From positions 5,766,001-5,830,000 of the forward strand of contig NZ_CP107899.1 of NCBI RefSeq assembly GCF_036013915.1: a stretch of DNA of 64,000 nucleotides, written 5' to 3'. Both the position numbers and the translations under genes were made by a program. Of the stretch, positions 33,748-41,658 are shown in pieces (the stretch's first letter is position 1; every line of letters starts with the position of its first letter). The stretch comes from Streptomyces sp. NBC_00464 (GTDB lineage: Bacteria > Actinomycetota > Actinomycetes > Streptomycetales > Streptomycetaceae). The notes under the pieces were generated by a model. That model was not told the origin of the DNA. It did not search any database and worked only from the letters and a program-made list of their open reading frames with translations.

Positions 33748-34872
33748 TCACTCCCCGGCCGGGTCTCCCGGGCCGGTCCCTCCGTCCGCGGAGGCCTCCT
33801 CGCCGTCGTCCTTCGCGTCGTCCTCCTCGGGCTCCGGTGCGCGTTCGGGCAGCTCCGCCGCCAGCGCGGCCGCGGCCTGAACGAACGGAAACGCGAGCAG
33901 CGCCCCGGTTCCCTCACCGACGATGACGCCGTGGTCCAGCAGCGGGTTGAGCGCCATCCGGTCCAGCGCCTTCGCCTGTGCCGGCTCACCGCTCAGCTGG
34001 CCCGCCAGCCACCAGTCCGGTGCCCGGAACGCGGCCCGCTGTCCGACCAGAGCCGCGGCCGAGCAGACCACGCCGTCCAGGATCACCGGCAGCCGGCGCA
34101 CCGCGCACTGCAGCAGGAAGCCGGTCATCGCCGCCAGGTCCGCACCGCCCACCGTGGCCAGCAGCTCCAGCTGGTCACCCAGCACCGGCCGGGCGCGGCG
34201 CAGCGCGTCACGGACCGCCGCGCACTTGAGCATCCAGGCCAGGTCGTCGATCCCCGCACCGCCGCGCCCGGTGACCACCGAGGCATCGGTGCCGCAGAGC
34301 GCCGCGATCAGGGTGGCCGCAGCCGTCGTACCGCCGACGCTCAGATCGCCGAGCACCACCAGATCGGTGCCCGAGTCGGCCTCCTCGTCGGCGATCGCCA
34401 TGCCGAGACGCACCGCCTGCTCGGCCTCCTCGACCGTCATGGCGTTCTCGACGTCGATCCGGCCGCTGCCGCGCCGCACCCGGGTCCGGACGACGGCTTC
34501 CGGCAACAGCTCCGGCTCGCAGTCCAGACCGGCGTCCACGATCCGTACCGGTACGGAGAACGTACGGGCCAGCACGGCGAGCGGCGTCGAGCCTTCCAGC
34601 GTGGCGCGCACCAGCTCGTGCGCGCTGCCGGCCGCACGGCCGGACACACCCAGCTCCGCCACCCCGTGATCACCGGCGAACAGCACCACACGGGCCTGCT
34701 CGATCGGCCGGACCGGCACGGCCTGCTGGGCGGCCGAGAGCCATTCACCCAGCTCGTCGAGGCGTCCGAGGGCGCCAGGCGGCACGATGAACCGCTCCCG
34801 GCGTTCCTCGGCATCTCGCCGTACACCCCCGTCGGGGCGTTCGATCAGGTCGGAGAAGTCGTCCAGATTCAC
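33748..34872 (-). CDS. cobT: Nicotinate-nucleotide:dimethylbenzimidazole phosphoribosyltransferase
   Basis: Activates the lower ligand of cobalamin, making alpha-ribazole phosphate from dimethylbenzimidazole. The 374-residue protein has PPGALGRLDELGEWL, VVLFAGDHGVAELG, the glycine-rich substrate site GDLSVGGTTAAATL, VVTGRGGAGID, and the catalytic-Glu motif VIVGEGTGALLAFPF. The tail after residue 350 is an acidic, probably disordered extension (EEDDAKDDGEEAS) not needed for catalysis. GTG start at 34872. It lies downstream of the methyltransferase and cobU genes in one direction, likely an operon. Confidence 0.95.
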   Translation of the reverse strand: MNLDDFSDLIERPDGGVRRDAEERRERFIVPPGALGRLDELGEWLSAAQQAVPVRPIEQARVVLFAGDHGVAELGVSGRAAGSAHELVRATLEGSTPLAVLARTFSVPVRIVDAGLDCEPELLPEAVVRTRVRRGSGRIDVENAMTVEEAEQAVRLGMAIADEEADSGTDLVVLGDLSVGGTTAAATLIAALCGTDASVVTGRGGAGIDDLAWMLKCAAVRDALRRARPVLGDQLELLATVGGADLAAMTGFLLQCAVRRLPVILDGVVCSAAALVGQRAAFRAPDWWLAGQLSGEPAQAKALDRMALNPLLDHGVIVGEGTGALLAFPFVQAAAALAAELPERAPEPEEDDAKDDGEEASADGGTGPGDPAGE

Positions 34873-34967
34873 GGGGGTCTGCCTCGCGGGTCGATACGTG
34901 GTGTGGGCCGGGGAGCCCGGCGGCGGGCCCCCTGCGGAACAGTACCTGCCGCGATTTCCGGACTCCC

Positions 34968-35807
34968 TCAGTGCGGCGTCCGGTCCCCGAACCGCAGTTG
35001 GGTGATCGCGGGGGTGAGGGTCCGCAGCCCGGGGAGCAGATTCTGGATACGGATCAGCTCACCCATCGCACCGCGCCCGCGCGGCAGGTGCAGCGCCCGC
35101 ACCTCCGTGATCCCCGGATGCGCGCTGCGCAGCTTCCCGCGCTCGCCCGGGTCCATCGCCCAGCGCATCGGCGGGATCGTCATCTCACCGACCTTCGAGG
35201 TACCCGCCACCGTGCCCTTCGCGAGCCAGCGGGCCATCGAGTCCAGGACGAGGATTCCGCCCGGCAGCCGTTCGGCGCAGGCCGCCAGGATCGCGCGTAC
35301 CTCGGCGGGCCGCAGATACATGAGCAGCCCCTGCGTCGTGATGACCACACCCCGGCCCTCCGGGTCCTCGATCTCGTCCAGCCAGGACAGATCGGTCGCC
35401 GATCCGGACAGCGTCCGCAGCCGGTCCGAGGGCGGCAGCAGGGTGCGGCGCAGCGTGGCGACCTCGGGCAGCTCCACACTGAGCCAGTTCAGCCGTCCGT
35501 TGTCGACCCGCCAGAAGCCGGTCTCCAGACCGTCGCCGAGCGCCACCACGGTGGCGTCCGGGCGGCCGTCGAGATACTCCTGCACCGCCAGGTCGAAGCA
35601 GCGCGAGCGCAGACCCTGCGCCTGCGAGTGGAACGGGTCGGGAATACCGAACCGCTCCTCGAACGGATAGTCCAGATCCGCCAGCAGCTGGAGCGCCATC
35701 GGGTCGTCCAGCACCGGATAGGGCCGGCCCGCCTCGTAGCCCCGGTTGTACAACGTCCACAACAGGGTCTCCGGCACCCCGTCCAGCATCGGCCGCACAC
35801 GCGCCAT
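34968..35807 (-). CDS. SAM-dependent methyltransferase of the PPM1/LCMT type
   Basis: A 279-residue class I methyltransferase. TLLWTLYNRGYEAGRPYPVL, DATVVALGDGLETGFWRVDN (SAM-binding motif I region), WLSVELPEVATLRRTLLPPS and VVITTQGLLMYLRPAEVRAI are the hallmarks of the leucine carboxyl methyltransferase-like group, many of which methylate small molecules in actinomycetes. The ATG follows GGAGGAG. It lies 33 bp after cobU and 95 bp before cobT, so it sits inside the cobalamin operon. No B12-pathway methyltransferase of this family is known to me, so the substrate is open. Confidence 0.88.
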   Translation of the reverse strand: MARVRPMLDGVPETLLWTLYNRGYEAGRPYPVLDDPMALQLLADLDYPFEERFGIPDPFHSQAQGLRSRCFDLAVQEYLDGRPDATVVALGDGLETGFWRVDNGRLNWLSVELPEVATLRRTLLPPSDRLRTLSGSATDLSWLDEIEDPEGRGVVITTQGLLMYLRPAEVRAILAACAERLPGGILVLDSMARWLAKGTVAGTSKVGEMTIPPMRWAMDPGERGKLRSAHPGITEVRALHLPRGRGAMGELIRIQNLLPGLRTLTPAITQLRFGDRTPH

Positions 35808-35840
35808 GTCCGCTCCTCCGTCCTGTTCCCGGCCGGCCCG

Positions 35841-37043
35841 TCAGCCACGCAACGTCAGCGCCTGCCCGGCCACCACCAGCAGCACCTGCTCACACTCATC
35901 GGCGACCGCGGCGTTCAGCCGGCCCAGCTCGTCCCGGAACCGCCGCCCGGCGGCGGTCGCGGGCACCACGCCCGACCCGGTCTCATTGGTCACCGCGACG
36001 ACGGTGCGCCGCGTCCCGCGGACCGCGGCCACGAGCGCGGCGGTCCGCTCCCGCAGTGCGCTCTCCCCACCTCCTGCCCACGCCGCGTCGTCCCAGGCGT
36101 CCACCCGGTCCATCGCGTCCGTCAGCCAGAGCGACAGGCAGTCGATCAGCAGCGGCGGCCCGTCCGAGGCCAGCAGCTCCACCAGCTCGCAGGTCTCCTC
36201 GGTGCGCCAGGCCGCCGGTCTGCGCTCCCGGTGCAGCCCGATCCGGGCCGCCCACTCCCCGTCCCCCTCCCGGCTGCCCCCGGTCGCCACGTACACGACC
36301 TCGGGATACGTCTCAAGACGCCGTTCGGCCTCGACCGACTTCCCGGACCGCGCGCCTCCGGTGACCAGGGTGCGCCGGGGGACGTCCGGTTCGGCGTGGT
36401 ACGCCCCGACCGTCAGCGTCGTCCCGTCCGGCACGGACCGGGCCCCGGCCGCGGCGAGCCGGCGGTCGAGCTCGGGGCCGGGCGGTGCGTCGTGGTCCAG
36501 ATGGACGGCGATCACCTCGGTGGCCGGCCCGATCGCCTCGACGGCCCGCAGCCGGGCCACCGCGTCGGGCCGTCCCACGACATCGCCGACGACCATGTCG
36601 TACGGCTCCGCCATGCGGTCGGCGAGACCGGCCGGTGCGGCGCCCGGCGGCAGATAGAGCAGCCGCTCGCCGTCCGGCGACGTGACCTCGTACCCGGTGC
36701 CGGGCGCGTCCATCGGCACGGCGCGCACCCGGTGCCCGCTGATCAGCGTCAGCACCCGCCCGTCCGGCACCCGGCCCGCCGGAGGCAGCCCGGCGGGCAG
36801 TTCGACGGCGGGGCCGTCGTGCGGATGGGTGAGCAGCACCTGCCGTACGCCGGTGAGCGAATGCCCCGCGCGGGCGGCGGCGAACACCGCCCCCGGGGTG
36901 AGATCGAGCAGCAGCGCGTCGTCGATCAGCAGAGCGGTCGCGGCCCGCGCCCGCTCCCCGCGGGCGGTGGCGCAGGCGGCGCAGGGGCAGTCGGGCCGCG
37001 GCAGCCCGTCGGGGGCTCCGGTGCCGAGCAGAGTCAGTTCCAC
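35841..37043 (-). CDS. cobU: CobU (adenosylcobinamide kinase/guanylyltransferase) fused to a metallo-beta-lactamase-like domain
   Basis: A 400-residue fusion. Residues 1-215 resemble the PhnP-type metallo-beta-lactamase fold: MELTLLGTGAPDGLPRP, then a CxCxxC knuckle at Cys19, Cys21 and Cys24. The metal motif is degenerate: THPHDGP (72-78) lacks the terminal His of HxHxDH. Residues 222-400 are CobU: P-loop GGARSGKS (229-236), LLIDCLSLWLTDAM and AVTNETGSGVVP. CobU phosphorylates adenosylcobinamide and adds GMP. GTG at 37043 follows GGGAGG with 8 nt spacing. It is first in the cobU-methyltransferase-cobT cluster; no cobalamin riboswitch is visible in the 127 bp upstream. Confidence 0.92.
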   Translation of the reverse strand: MELTLLGTGAPDGLPRPDCPCAACATARGERARAATALLIDDALLLDLTPGAVFAAARAGHSLTGVRQVLLTHPHDGPAVELPAGLPPAGRVPDGRVLTLISGHRVRAVPMDAPGTGYEVTSPDGERLLYLPPGAAPAGLADRMAEPYDMVVGDVVGRPDAVARLRAVEAIGPATEVIAVHLDHDAPPGPELDRRLAAAGARSVPDGTTLTVGAYHAEPDVPRRTLVTGGARSGKSVEAERRLETYPEVVYVATGGSREGDGEWAARIGLHRERRPAAWRTEETCELVELLASDGPPLLIDCLSLWLTDAMDRVDAWDDAAWAGGGESALRERTAALVAAVRGTRRTVVAVTNETGSGVVPATAAGRRFRDELGRLNAAVADECEQVLLVVAGQALTLRG

Positions 37044-37170
37044 CCTCCGATCCTCCCGCGTCCCCGCACCGGGTGCGCGACGTGGGGGTGGACGGGCGCA
37101 GGCGGACCTCTTCCGTCACTGGTCGTAAGCACTAGGCTGCGGACGGAACAAAGTGACCCAGGAGGCGGAC

Positions 37171-37422
37171 ATGGCGTGGACGTGGCGGTTCGAGAAGTCC
37201 GACGGTACGGAGACGGAGCCGGCCCTGCAGCCGGAGGAATTCACGACCCAGGGCGACGCGGAGTCCTGGATCGGTGAGTACTGGAAGGAACTCCTCGACG
37301 GCGGGGCGGACCAGGTGACGCTCTTCGACGACACGACGAAGATCTACGGCCCGATGAGCCTCCGGGCCGAGCAGAGCGAAACGGCCGCCGAGCAGAGCGA
37401 AGCGGCTGCCGGCGAGGCCTGA
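37171..37422 (+). CDS. Small conserved acidic protein of unknown function
   Basis: An 83-residue acidic, soluble protein. MAWTWRFEKSDGTETEP is followed by a helical core AESWIGEYWKELLDGGAD and a strand-like VTLFDDTTKIYGPMSL, typical of a small streptomycete family with no assigned role. AGGAGG ends 6 nt before the ATG at 37171, which rejects the in-frame GTG at 37153. The C-terminal tail consists of two 21-bp direct repeats (units at 37369 and 37390) encoding EQSE(T/A)AA. Divergent from cobU. Confidence 0.8.
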   Translation: MAWTWRFEKSDGTETEPALQPEEFTTQGDAESWIGEYWKELLDGGADQVTLFDDTTKIYGPMSLRAEQSETAAEQSEAAAGEA

Positions 37423-37468
37423 GCCGCAACGGCCGCCGGGCGGAGCGAAATGGCCCGAGCCGCAAAGA

Positions 37469-37502
37469 CCGCCGGGCGGACCCGTGAGGGCCCGCCCGGC
37501 GG
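37469..37502. terminator. Bidirectional hairpin terminator
   Basis: Arms CCGCCGGGCGG / CCGCCCGGCGG with a 12-nt loop that can pair further, between the convergent small acidic protein and protease genes. Confidence 0.75.
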
Positions 37503-37543
37503 ACTGTGCTGTGGTGGACGGAACCGCCCTGCGGCCCGTCGGC

Positions 37544-38635
37544 TCAGATCTCGCCGAGCGTGACCTCCGCCGTCTTCTCCGCACCGCTGCGCAGATAGGT
37601 GACGGTGACCTTCTCGCCCGGCTTGTCGGAGGCCAGCGCCTCCGACAGGGACGTGATCGTGGTGACGGACGCGTCGCCCACCTTGGTGATGATGTCGCCG
37701 GCCTGCAGCCCCGCCTTCTGGGCCGCGCCGCCCTTCGTCACGCTGACGATCGCCACCCCGGCAGGCTTGTAGCTGTCGTTGACGACCGTGCGGCCGGTGA
37801 TGTTCAGGGCGGCCCGGCCGGAGTCGGTGACCTTGCCGTTCTTGATGATCTGGTCGGCGACCGTCTTCACCATCGAGACCGGGATCGCGAATCCGATCCC
37901 CGGCGCCGCGCTGTCACCCATCTGGGGGTCCGTCGCCGCGAGCGTCGGGATGCCGATGACCTCGCTGTTCAGGTTCACCAGCGCGCCGCCGCTGTTGCCC
38001 GGGTTGATCGCCGCCGAGGTCTGCACCATGTTCGCGATGGTCGCGCCCGTGCCGCCGCCCGCGCGGCTCTCGCTCACGGTCCGGCCGAGCGCCGAGACGA
38101 TGCCCTGGGTGACGCTGCTGGACAGGCCGAGCGGCGAACCCATCGCCAGCACGATCTGGCCCACCGCGACCTTCTCCGAGTCGCCGAACTTCGCGGGCTT
38201 CAGCCCGTCCGGGACGTCGTCGAGCTTGATGACCGCCAGGTCCTGATCGGGATAGGCGGCGACCAGCGAGGCGCTCATCACCTTCTCGCCGTTGGCCACG
38301 GTGACCTTGAAGGTCTTCTCCTCACCGACGACGTGGGCGTTGGTGACGATGTGGCCCTTGGCGTCGTAGACGATGCCGGAGCCCAGGCTTTCGGACGCGT
38401 CGATCTGCACCACCGACGGAAGCACGTTGTTGATGACGGTCTGGTAGTCGTCCTGCAGATCGCCGGTGGCCTTCGAGGCCGATCCCTGCTGCGCCGATCC
38501 GGACTTCGTCGCGGCGGCGTTCGAGGTGTTGGAATCAGAGTCGGAGCAACCGCTCACCAACGCGATCGCACAGACCCCTGCGGACAGAGGCATCAGCAGC
38601 CGGCGCACACGGCTGCGGGGGTGAAAGGCATCCAT
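37544..38635 (-). CDS. HtrA/DegP-like S1C serine protease lipoprotein with PDZ domain
   Basis: A 363-residue exported protease. The lipobox IALVSGC puts the lipidated Cys at residue 30, followed by a Ser/Thr/Ala linker. The trypsin-like domain has the triad His101 (VTNAHVV), Asp132 (DQDLAVIKL) and Ser215 (NPGNSGGAL). A PDZ domain (about 270-360, GVAIVSVTKGGAAQKAGLQA) closes the protein. HtrA proteins degrade or refold damaged extracytoplasmic proteins, so a cell-envelope stress role is likely. ATG at 38635; the long upstream open frame is antisense to the methyltransferase gene, and no good Shine-Dalgarno is present. Confidence 0.93.
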   Translation of the reverse strand: MDAFHPRSRVRRLLMPLSAGVCAIALVSGCSDSDSNTSNAAATKSGSAQQGSASKATGDLQDDYQTVINNVLPSVVQIDASESLGSGIVYDAKGHIVTNAHVVGEEKTFKVTVANGEKVMSASLVAAYPDQDLAVIKLDDVPDGLKPAKFGDSEKVAVGQIVLAMGSPLGLSSSVTQGIVSALGRTVSESRAGGGTGATIANMVQTSAAINPGNSGGALVNLNSEVIGIPTLAATDPQMGDSAAPGIGFAIPVSMVKTVADQIIKNGKVTDSGRAALNITGRTVVNDSYKPAGVAIVSVTKGGAAQKAGLQAGDIITKVGDASVTTITSLSEALASDKPGEKVTVTYLRSGAEKTAEVTLGEI

Positions 38636-38709
38636 GTCCGGATTATTGCCTTTAACCCCATTGGCGGCCTGTCGAGCGCGCCCGCCCGGGTCCCGCCGCC
38701 GGAAAGGCC

Positions 38710-39522
38710 CTAGCCCCGCACGCCGCACAGGTGCAGCAATGCGGCCACCCCGCGGTACGGATCCGTCCGTCCCGCCCGGTCCTCCGCCGCCAGCACCCGC
38801 TCCAGCTCCGCCGCGGACGGCAGCTCCACGTCGTTGCCCACGTTGTCCGTGAAGATCCGCACCCCGTACCAGGCGTGCAGCGGCGCCGCGATCCCCGCGA
38901 GTGTGGCGGTGAGGGCGTCGAGCCGGTCCGCGCGCACGGAGAGCCCGAGGCGGTTGGTGTACCGGTCCGTGTCGAACGCGGCCAGCGCCGCGTCCCAGTC
39001 CCCGGCGATCCCGGGCCGCATCGCCAGCGCGTCCGCGTTCCGTACGAGCAGCGACAGCAGGCCGCCCGGCGCCAGCATCCTGGCCAGACCGGCCACCATG
39101 GCGTCGGGTTCCTGGACATACATCAGCACGCCGTGGCAGAGCACCACGTCGAAGCTGCCCGGCAGGAAGTGGACGCCGGTGTCCTGGCCGTTGCCCTCGA
39201 TGAGGCGGACCCGCTCCCGGATGCCCGCAGGCTCGCCGCCGAGCGCCTCGCGGGCGACCCGCAGCATCTCGGCGTCGGATTCGAGACCGGTGACGGTGTG
39301 ACCGGCCCGGGCGAGACGCAGAGCCTGCGTCCCCTGGCCCATGCCGACATCGAGGATCCGCAGCCGCTGCCCGACGGGGAAACGGCCCGCGATCTGTTCG
39401 TCCAGCTGTCGGGCGACCAGCTCCTGACGCACGGTGTTGCGCAGTCCGCCGAGCCCCTTCAGCCATACCGACGAGGCCCCCGCGAAACCGGAGACCGCAT
39501 CACCCGGCCGGCCTGCGGACAC
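38710..39522 (-). CDS. Class I SAM-dependent methyltransferase (CmoM/SmtA-like)
   Basis: A 270-residue Rossmann methyltransferase. ILDVGMGQGTQALRLARAGH is SAM motif I, followed by VTGLESDAEML (motif II acidic residue) and FDVVLCHGVLMYVQEPDAMV. The C-terminal ISSYFGVRV-like segment WYGVRIFTDNV is as in CmoM, which methylates carboxymethoxyuridine in tRNA; orthology is uncertain. It begins with GTG at 39522, but a CTG at 39555 overlapping the preceding TGA stop would fit coupling with the DUF3043 gene upstream. Confidence 0.82.
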   Translation of the reverse strand: MSAGRPGDAVSGFAGASSVWLKGLGGLRNTVRQELVARQLDEQIAGRFPVGQRLRILDVGMGQGTQALRLARAGHTVTGLESDAEMLRVAREALGGEPAGIRERVRLIEGNGQDTGVHFLPGSFDVVLCHGVLMYVQEPDAMVAGLARMLAPGGLLSLLVRNADALAMRPGIAGDWDAALAAFDTDRYTNRLGLSVRADRLDALTATLAGIAAPLHAWYGVRIFTDNVGNDVELPSAAELERVLAAEDRAGRTDPYRGVAALLHLCGVRG

Positions 39523-39551
39523 ACCGCCGGCCGAACCGGGAAGATCCGTAC

Positions 39552-40151
39552 TCAGGGCCGCTCTCCGCGCTTGACCTGCGGCTTCGGCAGCCTGAGCCGA
39601 CGCATCTGGAGCGTACGCATCAGCCCGTAGGCCACCGCGCCGCGCTTGGGCGTATCGGGGAAGCGCTCGTTCAGCTGCTTGCGCAGACGGAACGTGAGCC
39701 CGATCGAGTCGACGACGATCAGTACGATCACGCCGAGCCAGAGCAGCAGCGAGATGTTCTGGATGCCCTGCACCTGGATCACGCTGAGAATCAGGATGAC
39801 CACGGCGAGCGGCAGGAAGTACTCCGCGATGCAGAAGCGCGAGTCCACGAAGTCGCGGACGAAGCGCCGCACCGGACCCTTGTCGCGGGCAGGCAGATAG
39901 CGCTCGTCACCACTGGCGAGCGCCTCACGCTGCTTGGCCATGTCGACCCGGCGCGCTTCGCGCTGGCGCTTCATGGCCTCCTTGCGGTCGGTCGGCGCAC
40001 CGCTGGAGGCGCGACGGCGCTGCGACTGGGCGTCGCTGCGCTTGGGGGTGGGGCGACCCTTGGGAGCCTGCGGGTCGCGGGACGTCTTGGAGAGGTCCGC
40101 CGTCACCTTGTCGGTGGGGGCCTTCTCTTCCTTGGAGCGGCTACGGAACAC
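39552..40151 (-). CDS. DUF3043 membrane protein
   Basis: A 199-residue protein. The cytoplasmic N-terminus is highly charged (FRSRSKEEKAPTDK, then Arg/Lys-rich repeats such as RREARRVDMAKQ-type sequence). Two membrane helices (CIAEYFLPLAVVILILSVIQ and SLLLWLGVIVLIVVDSIGL) follow, and the basic C-terminus RTLQMRRLRLPKPQVKRGER matches DUF3043. The GTG at 40151 gives the conserved start. The function is unknown in all Actinobacteria. It is divergent from pspA across 284 bp, in which I see no firm regulatory site. Confidence 0.88.
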   Translation of the reverse strand: MFRSRSKEEKAPTDKVTADLSKTSRDPQAPKGRPTPKRSDAQSQRRRASSGAPTDRKEAMKRQREARRVDMAKQREALASGDERYLPARDKGPVRRFVRDFVDSRFCIAEYFLPLAVVILILSVIQVQGIQNISLLLWLGVIVLIVVDSIGLTFRLRKQLNERFPDTPKRGAVAYGLMRTLQMRRLRLPKPQVKRGERP

Positions 40152-40435
40152 AAGGCCCAAGGGTACGGGGTCGATCGCCGCGACCCCAGGCCGGCCGGGA
40201 ACGATCCGGCAACGGCCTGCGTCCTTGCTGGTGTCCGAGCGGGACGATACGGGCGTCACCTCCGGTTTCCCCGACCCTCACCTACTCCCTGGGCGGGAGC
40301 GGTCACCGGGTGCAGTCGTCCTTGGGGAGGACCCCATCACTGCTCGAACAGTGCGGTAATAGAGGCAGGGCCCGTACTGTGGGTTCTGTTGGAGTGCTGG
40401 TGACCGGCTAAGTCAGAAGGGGGCGCGCGAAGCCC

Positions 40436-41230
40436 ATGAGCGGTGTCATGAAGCGTATGGGGATGATCTTCCGCGCGAAGGCAAACAAGGCCCTTGACCG
40501 GGCCGAGGATCCGCGCGAGACCCTCGATTACTCGTACCAGAAGCAGCTGGAGCTGCTTCAGAAGGTGCGCCGCGGTGTCGCCGATGTGGCGACCTCGCGC
40601 AAGCGCCTGGAGCTGCAGCTGAACCAGCTGCAGGGCCAGACGTCCAAGCTGGAGGACCAGGGCCGCAAGGCACTCGCGCTCGGTCGCGAGGATCTGGCCC
40701 GCGAGGCGCTGTCGCGCCGCGCGGCCCTCCAGCAGCAGGTCACCGACCTGGAGACGCAGCACACCACGCTGCAGGGTGAGGAGGAGAAGCTCACTCTGGC
40801 GGCCCAGCGGCTGCAGGCCAAGGTCGACGCCTTCCGCACGAAGAAGGAGACGATCAAGGCCACCTACACGGCGGCCCAGGCCCAGACCCGGATCGGTGAG
40901 GCCTTCTCGGGCATTTCCGAGGAGATGGGCGACGTCGGCCTGGCCATCCAGCGGGCCGAGGACAAGACCCAGCAGATGCAGGCACGCGCCGGCGCGATCG
41001 ACGAGCTGCTGGCTTCCGGCGCCCTGGACGATCCGACCGGCACGGCGAAGGACGACCTCACCGCCGAGCTGGACCGGATCTCCGGTGGTAGTGATGTGGA
41101 GCTGGAGCTGCAGCGCATGAAGGCCGAGCTGGCCGGCGGCTCCACCTCGAAGCAGGCCATCGAGGGCGGCCCGCAGGATGCCGCGCAGCAGCAGCAGTCC
41201 CAGTCCCCGCACAAGTTCGACAAGAATTAA
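40436..41230 (+). CDS. pspA: PspA/IM30 (Vipp1) family protein
   Basis: A 264-residue membrane-stress protein. The amphipathic N-terminus MKRMGMIFRAKANKALDRAE precedes long coiled-coil helices (LQKVRRGVADVATSRKRLEL to about residue 200). The Gln-rich tail ends in HKFDKN. PspA/IM30 proteins coat damaged membrane as ESCRT-III-like oligomers. The ATG at 40436 is followed by a second Met (MSGVM), and either could be used. PspAA follows after 9 bp, and a two-component system comes next, suggesting an envelope-stress module. Confidence 0.95.
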   Translation: MSGVMKRMGMIFRAKANKALDRAEDPRETLDYSYQKQLELLQKVRRGVADVATSRKRLELQLNQLQGQTSKLEDQGRKALALGREDLAREALSRRAALQQQVTDLETQHTTLQGEEEKLTLAAQRLQAKVDAFRTKKETIKATYTAAQAQTRIGEAFSGISEEMGDVGLAIQRAEDKTQQMQARAGAIDELLASGALDDPTGTAKDDLTAELDRISGGSDVELELQRMKAELAGGSTSKQAIEGGPQDAAQQQQSQSPHKFDKN

Positions 41231-41239
41231 GGCAGCGTC

Positions 41240-41518
41240 ATGATCGTACGGATCATGGGGGAGGGCCAGGCAGTCCTGGCCGACAGCCATCTCGCCGAGC
41301 TCAACAAGCTCGACGACGAACTGCTCGCCGAAATGGAGAGAGGCGACGGCCCGGGTTTCCGCGCCACTCTCCACGCGCTCCTCGCAAGGGTGCGCGAACT
41401 CGGCACACCCTTGCCGGACGACTCCCTGGAGCCGTCCGAGCTGATCCTGCCGTCGCCCGACGCGACCCTCGAAGAGGTCCGCGCCATGCTCAGCGACGAC
41501 GGTCTGATCCCCGGCTGA
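41240..41518 (+). CDS. pspAA: PspA-associated protein PspAA
   Basis: A 92-residue soluble protein: MIVRIMGEGQAVLADSHLAE, LNKLDDELLAEMERGD and a C-terminal LEPSELILPSPDATLEEV, the PspAA signature found next to PspA in Actinobacteria and other lineages. It starts 9 bp after pspA and ends before a strong terminator, so the two form a bicistronic unit. It is thought to partner PspA at membranes; the detailed activity is unknown. Confidence 0.92.
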   Translation: MIVRIMGEGQAVLADSHLAELNKLDDELLAEMERGDGPGFRATLHALLARVRELGTPLPDDSLEPSELILPSPDATLEEVRAMLSDDGLIPG

Positions 41519-41540
41519 CAACCGGCAGCTCCAGCAGCCA

Positions 41541-41590
41541 CGCCACTGTGCCCCGTGACCGGCCCCCGCCGGTCACGGGGCACAGTGGCG
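41541..41590. terminator. Strong hairpin terminator after pspA-pspAA
   Basis: Perfect 22-bp arms (from CGCCACTGTGCCCCGTGACC) with a 6-nt loop, separating pspAA from the kinase gene. Confidence 0.92.
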
Positions 41591-41658
41591 TGCGGGCCGC
41601 ACCGGCTCTCGGGCCGCGCGGCCCGAATTCCTCGCGACACGCCGTAACGTAGCTTGAC

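Noticed and set aside
37044..37170. A cobalamin riboswitch before the cobU gene cluster
   Set aside because: The 127-bp gap is too short and I see no B12-box-like sequence; the cobU start has an ordinary ribosome-binding site.
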